A DNA stretch of 64,000 bases from Verrucomicrobiaceae bacterium (GTDB lineage Bacteria; Verrucomicrobiota; Verrucomicrobiia; Verrucomicrobiales; Verrucomicrobiaceae). The stretch covers positions 372,001 through 436,000 of the forward strand of contig JADJPM010000001.1 of NCBI GenBank assembly GCA_016713245.1. The letters are read 5' to 3'. Position 1 is the first letter of the stretch, and every line of letters begins with the position of its first letter. The position numbers were made by a program, and so were the translations under genes. Shown here one piece after another: positions 9,413 to 17,364 of this stretch. The notes under the pieces were generated by a model. The model was not told the origin of the DNA and ran no database searches. It saw only the letters and a program-made list of their open reading frames with translations.

Positions 9413-9452
9413 ATTGAAAAGTGGAAACTGAAAACTGATAACTGAAAATTGG
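9413..9452. repeat. Short AACTGA-rich repeat in the intergenic region
   Basis: Between the divergent peroxidase and mntR-like genes, the motif AACTGAAAA occurs twice with an AACTGATAACTGA bridge. It is low in complexity and looks like a fragment of a dispersed intergenic repeat. It lies where a shared regulatory region would be expected. Confidence 0.4.
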
Positions 9453-9505
9453 CCTATCTGGAAGCAGCTTGCGTTCGGGCGATTGCGGGGCATTTCACGG
9501 GCCAC

Positions 9506-9958
9506 ATGCCGCCACCCAAACGCCAGGAACTGACCACCCACCTCGGATCGCCCGCGGTGGAGGACTACCTGGAACAGATTCATAACCTCATCGCGCAGAA
9601 AGGTTACGCGCGGGTTGTGGACATCGCGGGCAATTTAAAGATCTCCCAAGCCAGCGTCACGAATATGATCCAGCGCATGGATGCGGACGGGCTCGTCGTT
9701 TACGAGCGCTACCGCGGCGTGGTGCTCACCGAAACGGGACGTAAGGTGGGCGAGGAGATCGCCCGTCGCCACGAGGTGCTCACGCGGCTGCTCGCGGGCT
9801 TTGGCCTCGATCCAGCGACGGTTCATCAAGATGTGGAAGGCATGGAGCATCACATCAGCCGCCAGACGCTGGAGGTGCTGACGCTCCTGATGGAGGAGCT
9901 GGAAGGCAATCCGAAGCTGCTGGCGAAGCTCAAAGGCCGTCTCGTCGTCGAAGGCTGA
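9506..9958 (+). CDS. mntR: MntR/DtxR-family metal-dependent transcriptional regulator
   Basis: The protein has 150 residues from the ATG at 9506. A longer frame from TTG at 9449 adds residues with no family similarity, so the ATG is preferred. The N-terminal winged helix-turn-helix (GYARVVDIAGNLKISQASVT) is followed by the metal-binding dimerisation helices. From memory of Bacillus subtilis MntR, its six metal ligands appear conserved: Asp and Glu in the EDYLEQ segment, His in RRHEVL, and Glu, Glu, His in DVEGMEHHIS. MntR represses manganese uptake genes when Mn(II) is sufficient. No transporter target is adjacent. The divergent MbnP-MauG gene is the only close candidate. The gene ends 4 bp from the convergent rlpA-like gene. 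Confidence 0.88.
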   Translation: MPPPKRQELTTHLGSPAVEDYLEQIHNLIAQKGYARVVDIAGNLKISQASVTNMIQRMDADGLVVYERYRGVVLTETGRKVGEEIARRHEVLTRLLAGFGLDPATVHQDVEGMEHHISRQTLEVLTLLMEELEGNPKLLAKLKGRLVVEG

Positions 9959-9962
9959 CGCC

Positions 9963-10520
9963 TCAGTGGGCGGGTGGTGGCGTGAGGGTGCTCATCGGCG
10001 GAGGCGGCGTGTTCGGATAGACCGGCGGCGGTGCCGCATTGTAGGTGGGTGGTGGAGCCGCGTTGTAGTTGGGAGGCGGCGCGGCATTGTAATTCGGAGG
10101 AGGTGCGGCGGAATAGGCGGGTGGTTGCTGCGGAGGCGGCGCACCATAGCCACCACCCGGCAGCGTCTTCGCCGTCACGGTCACATCCGCCAACTGAAAG
10201 GGCGCGATGCCGAGGTATTGAGCAGCAGCGGCAGAGACATTGATCACTCGACCTGGGTAGTAGGGGAAGCGGTCGTTCACGGTGACATTCACGGCGCGGC
10301 CTGTTTGATGATTCTTCACCTTCACATGCGTGCCAAACGGCAGTGAATGGTGCGCCGCCGTCCAGCCAGAGGGGTGATAAATTTCTCCCGAAGAGGTCGG
10401 GCGGCCGGCATACTGATCGGCGACGTAGGAGGCCCATCCGCGCTGCTCGTAGGCCGGCTTAGCACAACTAACGAGGAGCAAAGCAGCCGCAGCGGCGGCG
10501 GAAAAGGTGAGGGATTTCAT
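9963..10520 (-). CDS. rlpA: RlpA-family septal lipoprotein
   Basis: The protein has 185 residues. A lipoprotein signal ends in LLLVSC with the lipidated Cys at residue 19. The RlpA double-psi beta-barrel follows (GWASYVADQYAGRPTSSGE, then ERYDPS-like HPSGWTAAHHSLPFGTHVKV and the catalytic-type VNDRFPYYPGRVINVS). The C-terminal 70 residues are a proline-rich tail with repeated PPPNYNAA units. RlpA proteins are outer-membrane lipoproteins; some are lytic transglycosylases that cut stem-peptide-free glycan at the septum. The SPOR domain of classical RlpA is absent and the proline tail takes its place, so septal targeting here is uncertain. Confidence 0.85.
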   Translation of the reverse strand: MKSLTFSAAAAAALLLVSCAKPAYEQRGWASYVADQYAGRPTSSGEIYHPSGWTAAHHSLPFGTHVKVKNHQTGRAVNVTVNDRFPYYPGRVINVSAAAAQYLGIAPFQLADVTVTAKTLPGGGYGAPPPQQPPAYSAAPPPNYNAAPPPNYNAAPPPTYNAAPPPVYPNTPPPPMSTLTPPPAH

Positions 10521-10600
10521 GGCTGTTGGTCAAAAAGTAAGCGATTTCGCTGCTGGAGACAATACTGCATTCCATCGCATTCGTTTGTGACACTCTTCTT

Positions 10601-11614
10601 GTGACTCTTTTCTTCTCTGATCCTGAATTTCATACCGCTCTGGCCGCTGAACTGCCAGGCGATGACCTACGCGAGCTACCCGGCATCGGCTGGCAGAGCG
10701 GACATGACCTTTCCAGAACGCCTCACCTCGCCTTTGCACGGCAAACCTTGCCGCATGCCGTCGAAACGCAGGCCACGAGCATCAATGCGTGGGCGGATCG
10801 CCTCATCGATGCCGTTGCGGGTCTCCTGCCGGATGAACAACCGTGGCATCTGCACCTCTGGCCTGAGTATGGAGAAGGGCGAGCCGGGCTGCATCGCTGT
10901 GAATTGATCCGCGCTGCCATGCGTGAGCGGATGAAAAAGCGTCGCAGGCATCTGCTGCGCTCACTGAATGATGAGGACATGCCGTTCACGCCGCAATCCT
11001 CGCTTGTGCAGGGCTTTTTGACTTCGCCGGAGGCCGGTTGGCTTTCGGTGAGCCTAGCCCCGCAGCCGTATGAGCTACGCAGCATCATTTCGCCCTTCAC
11101 TCGCGGGTTCATCCCCTGGGCCGAGGACAAGGCAGCGCCCTCGCGGGCCTTTGGAAAGGTCGTCGAATCCGAAATGCGCCTCGGCAGGCAGATCGCGGCG
11201 GGTGAAACGGTGGTCGATCTCGGTGCTTCGCCGGGAAGCTGGACCTATGTCGCCCTTCATCGCGGTGCCCGCGTGACCGCCATCGACCGCTCGGCTTTGC
11301 GCGACGATCTGATGCGCCATCCTCGACTTCGCTTCGAGACCGCTGATGCCTTCAAATATCAGCCACCGCAGACGGTGGACTGGCTCATCTGCGATGTCAT
11401 CGCCGCACCGCAGCGCAGCATCGACCTCCTGCTCGAATGGCTTCGCGAGCGGCGCATGCGCCACTTCATCGTGACGATCAAATTCAAGGGCGATGACGAG
11501 TATGCCCTGCTCACGCAGCTCAAAGAGCACGCTCCATCCCTTTGCTCCGACTTCCGCCTCACGAGGCTATGGGCGAACAAAAACGAAGTCTGCGCCTTCG
11601 GGAGCATTCGGTGA
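10601..11614 (+). CDS. rlmM: RlmM-like 23S rRNA 2'-O-ribose methyltransferase
   Basis: The protein has 337 residues with a GTG start at 10601. The C-terminal half is an FtsJ-type Rossmann domain: SAM-binding motif VVDLGASPGSWTYVALHRGA, the acidic residue in VTAIDRSAL, the catalytic Asp in WLICDVIAAP, and Lys in FIVTIKFKGDDEY. The last part (LTRLWANKNEVCAFG) matches the RlmM ending. RlmM methylates the 2'-O of C2498 in 23S rRNA before subunit assembly in E. coli. The N-terminal half differs from E. coli RlmM, so the exact nucleotide is not certain. The sulfatase gene follows on the same strand 33 bp downstream. Confidence 0.8.
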   Translation: MTLFFSDPEFHTALAAELPGDDLRELPGIGWQSGHDLSRTPHLAFARQTLPHAVETQATSINAWADRLIDAVAGLLPDEQPWHLHLWPEYGEGRAGLHRCELIRAAMRERMKKRRRHLLRSLNDEDMPFTPQSSLVQGFLTSPEAGWLSVSLAPQPYELRSIISPFTRGFIPWAEDKAAPSRAFGKVVESEMRLGRQIAAGETVVDLGASPGSWTYVALHRGARVTAIDRSALRDDLMRHPRLRFETADAFKYQPPQTVDWLICDVIAAPQRSIDLLLEWLRERRMRHFIVTIKFKGDDEYALLTQLKEHAPSLCSDFRLTRLWANKNEVCAFGSIR

Positions 11615-11647
11615 AACATGCGGCAAGGGCACGCGTTCGAGGTCGCG

Positions 11648-12994
11648 ATGAAGTTAACTCTCTTTTTCGCCATTCTCGCCATCAGCACCACTTTCGCGGC
11701 GAAGCCGAATGTGATGGTCATCATCGCCGATGACCTCGGATATCACGATCTAGGCTTCCAAGGTTCCAAAGAGATCCCTACGCCGCATCTCGACAAACTG
11801 GCCTCCAACAGCCTCCGCTGCACAAATGGCTACGTTTCGCACTCGTTTTGCAGCCCCACACGGGCGGGCATCATGACGGGACGTTATCAGCACCGCTTCG
11901 GCCATGAGAACAACCCCGCCTGGCTGCCGGAGAGCGCCACCGCAGGGCTTCCGCTGGCCGAAACGACCTTCCCTTCCCTGATGAAGCAGGCCGGTTACAC
12001 CACCGGAGCCATCGGCAAATGGCACCTTGGAGCGCATCCGCAGTTTCATCCGAACAAGCGCGGCTTTGATGAGTACTTCGGCGCTCTCGGCGGCGGCCAT
12101 CAATACTTCCCCGGCGATAAAGGCGGCGCGGAATACACCATCCCGCTGAACCGCAACGGCACCGATGAAGCGCAGACGAAATACCTCACGGAGCAATTCG
12201 GCGATGAAGCCGCCGCGTTTGTGGGCCGCCACGCCAGTGATGGCAAACCGTGGATGCTTTACCTGGCCTTCAACGCCCCTCACACGCCGCTGCAGGCTCC
12301 GAAGGAGTGGCTGGAGAAGTTTGCCCACATCCAGCCCGAGCAGCGCCGCACCTACGCCGCCATGGTGGCCGCGATGGATGCCGCTATCGGCGGAGTGATG
12401 GCAAAGCTCGACGAAACGAAGCAGACCGAAAACACGCTCATCTTCTTCGTCAGCGACAACGGCGGCCCGAATCTCAGCGCCCGCCTCGGCGTGAACTTCA
12501 CGGACAATTCCCCACTCCGCGGTGCCAAAGGCGATCTGCATGAAGGCGGCATGCGTGTACCTTTCCTCGTGAGCTGGCCGGCGAAGATCAAACCTGGAAC
12601 CTACGAGCAGCCTGTCATCGCCCTCGACTTCCTTCCCACCTCCCTCGCCGCCGCTGAATCTGCCGCCCCAGGCAATCTCGATGGCGTGAACCTTCTTCCT
12701 TACCTCACCGGCGAAAAGACCACCGCGCCGCATGACACCCTATTCTGGCGCACCGGCGGCCCCGGAGGCACGAATGCCGTTCGTCGTGGCAACATGAAGC
12801 TCGTTCGCGCCGGCAAAGCCGCTCCCGAGCTTTACGATCTCGCCAGCGACATCGGTGAGACCCAAAACATCGCCGCTGAGAAGCCGCAGGTCGTCGCCGA
12901 ACTCGTCGCCGCCATCGCCGAATGGGAGAAGGGCACGATCGCGCCTCTTTTCGAGAGCCCCAAAGGCGGGAAGCCGAAGAAGAAGGCGAAGTAA
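11648..12994 (+). CDS. Secreted S1-family sulfatase
   Basis: The protein has 448 residues from the ATG at 11648, chosen because it gives a clean signal peptide (hydrophobic LFFAILAIS ending FAA) instead of the longer frame from 11618. Calcium-binding Asp residues are in IIADDLG (28-29). The formylglycine consensus CSPTR has its Cys at residue 68, followed by AGIMTGRYQHRFG. Further family marks are GKWHLG and FFVSDNGGPN. It hydrolyses sulfate esters, most likely on polysaccharides, in the periplasm or outside the cell, and needs conversion of Cys68 to formylglycine. Sulfatases are abundant in Verrucomicrobiota that degrade sulfated glycans. The C-terminal tail is lysine-rich (PKKKAK). Confidence 0.93.
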   Translation: MKLTLFFAILAISTTFAAKPNVMVIIADDLGYHDLGFQGSKEIPTPHLDKLASNSLRCTNGYVSHSFCSPTRAGIMTGRYQHRFGHENNPAWLPESATAGLPLAETTFPSLMKQAGYTTGAIGKWHLGAHPQFHPNKRGFDEYFGALGGGHQYFPGDKGGAEYTIPLNRNGTDEAQTKYLTEQFGDEAAAFVGRHASDGKPWMLYLAFNAPHTPLQAPKEWLEKFAHIQPEQRRTYAAMVAAMDAAIGGVMAKLDETKQTENTLIFFVSDNGGPNLSARLGVNFTDNSPLRGAKGDLHEGGMRVPFLVSWPAKIKPGTYEQPVIALDFLPTSLAAAESAAPGNLDGVNLLPYLTGEKTTAPHDTLFWRTGGPGGTNAVRRGNMKLVRAGKAAPELYDLASDIGETQNIAAEKPQVVAELVAAIAEWEKGTIAPLFESPKGGKPKKKAK

Positions 12995-13037
12995 GGTGGC
13001 GGTGCGCCCATCATGCCCCACCGAACGCAGAGGTGCC

Positions 13038-14813
13038 TTACCTTTCCACGGCCAGTAGCTGGCGTTCTTCGGGATACAGCGCGGCATCCGGTGCGATGCC
13101 TTGCTTAAAGACAGACGCAGATGTGGCATGGCCCGCTGCGCGGAAGATGGCGTGCAGGGCAGCACGTTCGCCTTCGGTCCATGGGTGTGGCTGGCAAAGG
13201 AGAGGCAGATAGGTTTTGAGATGGTCCTTCTGCCCGAGGCGGAAGGAGGCAAAGGCGGCCAAGAAGGCGCTGTACTCGTCCTGCGGTTGTTGGCGCTGCA
13301 TTTTCAAGGCCTCGGCTTCGACGACTTCGATGCCTTCTCCGCAGAGGACGCGGTAGTAGCGGATCTGGCGCAGGAGATCCTGATTCCAGGCCTCCATGTG
13401 CATGCGCCGGTTGAGATGGTGCAAAACGATGGCGGCAGAGCCTCCGGCATGCCGGGCCTCCTGGATGAATGCCTCGGCCAAAAAGAGTGCCACGGGGAAC
13501 TGTGGTGCCATCGCCTCCGTGTAGGCGGAGAAGGCGACGTCATGATGGCCGTACTGCGCCGCCATGCGGGCGATGGCGACGAAGGCTCCCTGGTTATCGC
13601 CCTTTTTGGCGGCGGTGAGGGCCTCACGCAGCAGGACGCCGCTGCGGAGCGTTTTGCCGCCGGTGCTGAGCAGCTCCAGATGCGCCCGCATGATGGCCTG
13701 GAGCGGGCGTGGCAGCGGTGTGGCGGGATCATTGATCATGGCATCCGCCTGCGACCAAAGTTGGGTGGCGATGAGGCTGTCGATCCGCGTGGTGCAGAGC
13801 GCGGCTTCCTTCAAACCGAGATCGAAGGTGATCCATTCGAGCACGAGAAGGTGCAGGCCGTGCCGCTGGAGCATTTTGGCGATGGAGAGACGCTCCTCGG
13901 CCCCCGTCCCTGCTTCGCTGCGAAACATCTCGCGCAACCCATCGCGCATGCGGTCGCCTTCGAGTTCGGAAGGAACGAGGGATGCTTGAAGCAGCTGCTG
14001 CAGGACGCGGCGCTCGAGCGTTTTCCATGGCATGCGGCCGATGAGACTCGCCAAACGATCTCGCTGCGCTGGGTCGGCGATGGTCATGGTGGAGAGCGTC
14101 CAGAAGCAATGGGTGCGCTGCTTGGGATCGTGATCACTCAGTGATTTTTCGAAGAGGTCGAGCAGTTGTTCGGTGCCAGAGCGCTGCTGATCGGCCGCGG
14201 GGGAAAAGGCCGTGGATTTGGCGTGATCGAGCGCGGCAGCGCCATCCTGAGGTGCTTGGGCGAGAACTTTGCTCAACGCAGCACGGGCGCTGGCGTGGTC
14301 GCCACTGGCAGTGGCGATCTCGGCCTGCGTGCGCCAGAGCGCGGGTGATTCGCCTTCCACCTCGGCGAATTTCCGCAGGGCGATCTGTGCGCCCGTTTGA
14401 TCGTGCAGCCGAGCGAGCACGGCAGCGTGGCGGAGCTTGTCCTCCGCCGTCATGGCACTGCGGCGCGTGAGATACTCGTAGAAGAAGCGGGCATGCAGCG
14501 GCATGCCCGCCTGATCCGTGACCTGGGCCAGGGCGCGGATGACCTCCGGCTCCTCAGGCGTGCGCACCAGCGCCCCGATGAGCATCTGCACGCCCTCCGG
14601 CGCGGTGAGTTCGTTTTGCAGGAGCGGCACGGCCCGACGCACGTCCCAGCGTGACCACGCGGTCTTCACCGCCTGCTTGAACTCATGGCCGTGCGTGATG
14701 GCGAGCACCGGCAGGATCAGCGACACGGCGGCGATGCTCCAACGCATCCAGACAGGCAGCTTCGAGAGAAGCCGCGCTGGCAGGCTGAGGGTGCGTTGTT
14801 GGGATTGAAGCAT
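13038..14813 (-). CDS. Membrane-anchored alpha-helical repeat (TPR-like) protein
   Basis: The protein has 591 residues. One transmembrane segment lies near the N-terminus (about residues 25-42, SIAAVSLILPVLAITHG). The remainder is alanine- and leucine-rich helical hairpins resembling tetratricopeptide repeats (for example ALAQVTDQAGMPLHARFFYEYL and AEIATASGDHASARAALSKV). No catalytic motif is visible. TPR domains act as protein scaffolds, probably in the periplasm here. Upstream is a pyrimidine-rich repeat pair. Assignment beyond TPR-like is not possible. Confidence 0.75.
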   Translation of the reverse strand: MLQSQQRTLSLPARLLSKLPVWMRWSIAAVSLILPVLAITHGHEFKQAVKTAWSRWDVRRAVPLLQNELTAPEGVQMLIGALVRTPEEPEVIRALAQVTDQAGMPLHARFFYEYLTRRSAMTAEDKLRHAAVLARLHDQTGAQIALRKFAEVEGESPALWRTQAEIATASGDHASARAALSKVLAQAPQDGAAALDHAKSTAFSPAADQQRSGTEQLLDLFEKSLSDHDPKQRTHCFWTLSTMTIADPAQRDRLASLIGRMPWKTLERRVLQQLLQASLVPSELEGDRMRDGLREMFRSEAGTGAEERLSIAKMLQRHGLHLLVLEWITFDLGLKEAALCTTRIDSLIATQLWSQADAMINDPATPLPRPLQAIMRAHLELLSTGGKTLRSGVLLREALTAAKKGDNQGAFVAIARMAAQYGHHDVAFSAYTEAMAPQFPVALFLAEAFIQEARHAGGSAAIVLHHLNRRMHMEAWNQDLLRQIRYYRVLCGEGIEVVEAEALKMQRQQPQDEYSAFLAAFASFRLGQKDHLKTYLPLLCQPHPWTEGERAALHAIFRAAGHATSASVFKQGIAPDAALYPEERQLLAVER

Positions 14814-14828
14814 GACGGGGTGAACAAT

Positions 14829-14979
14829 CGTCCTCGAACTCGTCCTCCTACTCGTCCTCGGTCATGGAAGTTGGAGTGGCGGGATGATTCACGATGAAGG
14901 TTTGGGTGTGATTTGAAGTTCTGGGAAGATGCACAGGCGTCAGAATCGAGGACGAGTTCGAGTAGGAGGACGAGGACGA
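14829..14979. repeat. Inverted pair of GAGGACGAG-type repeats
   Basis: A run of CTCGTCCTC-type units lies at 14829-14860 and its complement, rich in GAGGACGAG, at 14945-14979. The two arms frame about 84 bp upstream of the TPR-like gene and end next to the stop of the PEP-CTERM protein gene. They could form a long imperfect hairpin or be two copies of a dispersed low-complexity repeat. Confidence 0.6.
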
Positions 14980-14980
14980 T

Positions 14981-16294
14981 TTATGCGCGTCGGCGTCGCA
15001 TCAGCACTCCACCAAGGCCGAGCATGAGCAGCATGACTCTCGAAGGCTCGGGGACGATGCTGAGGATGCCCGTCTGGCTGTCAAAGCTCCATGCCTGGAA
15101 GCTGCTGAGGGCAGGAGCGAGGATGTTCGCGAGGGCGAAGTTTCCGGTGCGGGTGCCAGCATTGGTCACATCCCAGAGCCGCCATTGATCGCCGATGGTC
15201 CAGGCGGTCATGTTGTTGGGATTATCGAGGATGAGGGTGGCACCGGCGAGCATGGAAATGTCTCCGTAGAGCACCAGCAGATCGCTCGCGGAGAGTGCGG
15301 AGGTGTTGTCGCCTGAGCCCGCGCCGCTGAAGAGATCAAACCGGAGGGCACCGCCACTGCCGAGCTCGGTTTGATGCCCGCTGGTGGTGCCAAATTGAAG
15401 ACTGCTGCTCACGGGTGATGCCAGCGCGGCATCACCAATGCTCAGCGTGCCGCTGATGGAGATGTCACCCGTCGTGACGAGCACGCGGCCGGTGCCGGAG
15501 AGCGTGGCGGCAGCGGCGAGGGTGAGCGCTCCGCTGCCGGTGGCTGAGCCGGTGGGATTGGTGACATTCAGCGTGCCTGTTTGGATGGTGGTGCCGCCAG
15601 TGAAGGTGTGCGCACCGCTGAGCGTGGTGGTGCCTGCGCCGGTCTTGATGAGCGAGTTGATGTTTCCGCCGTTGTTCGTGAGCGTGGAGCCGAGCGTGAA
15701 GGATTCACCGGTCGGCACGGAGAGCGTGATAGTCTGCGCACTGGCCACGGGGGCGCTTTGCGTGATGTTTCCGACGACGATGGAGCCATCAATGTCGTCG
15801 TAGGCCCAGCCATGGATCACGCCAGCGCCGGTGTTGCTCACGGTGAGATCCATCCAGCCGTAGCGTGTGGCTCCGCCAGTGGAGGTTTCGAATTGAAAGC
15901 CCAAATGGCCCGCCGCGCCGATTTGGAATTGATTCAAAGCCGGGCCCACGTGCGTGGTGCTGCCGCCCATGCCTGTGGCGAAGGTGCTGGCGCTGCTGAT
16001 GACGGTTCCGCTGCTCAAATTCACCGCCTGATCGGCTCCGGTGATCACCGGCCTCACCAGCGCTTCATTCGAGAGGTACACACCGCCGAAGAAAGGATTG
16101 ATCCACGGGCCGGTGGCCCAATCCACCGGCTCGGTGGTCGTGGTGGCTCCGGTGATGAGATTGAGATACACGCCGTCAAAATTCAGCGGCACGGCGATCT
16201 CCTGGTAGCCGCTGTAAATCACCGCACCGCGTGCGGTGAGGCCTCCGAGCATCAGTGCCCAGACCAGCAGGAGAAGATGGAAACGGCGGTTCAC
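14981..16294 (-). CDS. Exported autotransporter-associated beta-strand protein with PEP-CTERM sorting signal
   Basis: The protein has 437 residues. The signal peptide is at residues 1-23 (RFHLLLLVWALMLGGLTARG). The middle contains a PATR-type module (KTGAGTTTLSGAHTFTGGTT, then IQTGTLNVTNPTG). The C-terminus is a PEP-CTERM signal: VPEPSR, a hydrophobic helix and RRRR. In this system an exosortase processes the tail so the protein can be placed at the cell surface or in exopolysaccharide. The start codon overlaps the stop of the upstream gene by 4 bp (ATGA), so the genes are translationally coupled as the last of three in operon I. Confidence 0.88.
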   Translation of the reverse strand: MNRRFHLLLLVWALMLGGLTARGAVIYSGYQEIAVPLNFDGVYLNLITGATTTTEPVDWATGPWINPFFGGVYLSNEALVRPVITGADQAVNLSSGTVISSASTFATGMGGSTTHVGPALNQFQIGAAGHLGFQFETSTGGATRYGWMDLTVSNTGAGVIHGWAYDDIDGSIVVGNITQSAPVASAQTITLSVPTGESFTLGSTLTNNGGNINSLIKTGAGTTTLSGAHTFTGGTTIQTGTLNVTNPTGSATGSGALTLAAAATLSGTGRVLVTTGDISISGTLSIGDAALASPVSSSLQFGTTSGHQTELGSGGALRFDLFSGAGSGDNTSALSASDLLVLYGDISMLAGATLILDNPNNMTAWTIGDQWRLWDVTNAGTRTGNFALANILAPALSSFQAWSFDSQTGILSIVPEPSRVMLLMLGLGGVLMRRRRA

Positions 16295-17364
16295 GGGGTG
16301 AGGCTGATGCTGACGCGGAAAAAGCGTGCTTTCCGCCCGCCGACGAGCGGCGGATACGGCACGGTCACGACCTGATGGATGCCGTCATCGGCAAGGATGA
16401 CGGGCGTGACGCTGCTCGACTGCCAGGTGGTGAGATTGGCGCTGAACTGCGGTGTGTAGAGCAAGCCATCGGCCAGATGGCTTTTGCGGCGGATGAAGAC
16501 AGCACGGAAGTCGAGGCCCGTGCTCACCGGCTCAAAGGCCACCACGGGCTGGCCGGTCGCGGTGATGACGCCACCACCCGCGAAGGTGCCGCCGTATTGC
16601 AGCGCAGGTGTGCCGCTGCTGTTGCTGGTGGGGATGGTGCCAAAGGCGAACTCGATGAGATTCGAGAGACCGTCGGCATCGGAATCATCCGCCGGGCCGG
16701 TGTTTCCAGGGCTCACGAGGCCGTAATACTGCACCTGCCAGGCATCATTCACGCGATCACCGGCGTAGGGTGAAAAGTTGTCGGCGATGGTTTCGAGCAC
16801 GGTGAGGGCGAGCGTGCCACTGAGGCCGCCGTAGCTGCCCTGCGCGGTGGCGACGGTGTTTTGATACACGGCGGCGGCGGTGGCGAGGCCGCCGGGGCTA
16901 ATGCTGACCAGCGGACCGCTCTGCACACTCCAGGTGATGCTGCTGGAGGGCGGGGTGAAGGTGGTGTCGTCGTCAAAGTGCTGCATGGCGGCGAGCTGGT
17001 CGGTGCCGCCCTCGGCCAGGGTGGGTGTGGCGGCGCTGAGCTGGAGCGCGGTGGCATCGTGGAGCTGGCCGATGTAGCCGGTCTTCAAGGTCTGCGCGGG
17101 CGCAGCGGCGGTGGCGATGCCGCCAAAGCCGCCGAGGCTGCTGTCATTCGTGTAGCTGAGTGTGGTGGCGCGGCTGCCGCTGGCATTCGTGACGGTGGCG
17201 GGCGCGGTGTAGCTGGCGCTGGTGCGCGGCTCGGCGTGGGCGACGAGGCTGGTGAGCAGGAGCAAGATGAACGTGGACTGCGACAGCCTGCTAGCAGGCT
17301 GTCGCAGTCCAAAGATGAGTTGTTGAGTCGAAGTCATGACGTGAAAGGGGAAAAGACGCATCAC
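16291..17364 (-). CDS. Secreted Ig-like / calcium-motif protein, paralogue of the 24.3-25.2 kb gene
   Basis: The protein has 357 residues. After a hydrophobic segment (FILLLLTSLVAHA) comes PRTSASYT, which is also how the paralogue begins. Next is a bacterial Ig-like stretch (SSITWSVQSGPLVSISPGGL, then TAAAVYQN) and an acidic calcium-binding segment (DDSDADGLSNLIEFAFGTIP) typical of verrucomicrobial exported proteins. The C-terminus is a beta-rich domain of unknown role. The reading frame before the hydrophobic segment is unusual: a perfect 38-bp palindrome encodes residues GLRQPASRLSQS, so the signal peptide has a repeat-derived N-region. The gene overlaps both neighbours by 4 bp. Confidence 0.82.
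   Translation of the reverse strand: MMRLFPFHVMTSTQQLIFGLRQPASRLSQSTFILLLLTSLVAHAEPRTSASYTAPATVTNASGSRATTLSYTNDSSLGGFGGIATAAAPAQTLKTGYIGQLHDATALQLSAATPTLAEGGTDQLAAMQHFDDDTTFTPPSSSITWSVQSGPLVSISPGGLATAAAVYQNTVATAQGSYGGLSGTLALTVLETIADNFSPYAGDRVNDAWQVQYYGLVSPGNTGPADDSDADGLSNLIEFAFGTIPTSNSSGTPALQYGGTFAGGGVITATGQPVVAFEPVSTGLDFRAVFIRRKSHLADGLLYTPQFSANLTTWQSSSVTPVILADDGIHQVVTVPYPPLVGGRKARFFRVSISLTP
17274..17311. repeat. Perfect 38-bp palindrome inside the start of a coding sequence
   Basis: Each arm is 19 bp (TGGACTGCGACAGCCTGCT and its exact complement) with no loop. It lies within the N-terminal codons of the 357-residue exported protein and resembles REP-type dispersed palindromes. I saw no second full copy in this window. 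Confidence 0.9.

Noticed and set aside
11618..11647. Longer start for the sulfatase
   Set aside because: It adds residues before the signal peptide without a convincing ribosome-binding site; the ATG at 11648 gives a normal leader.
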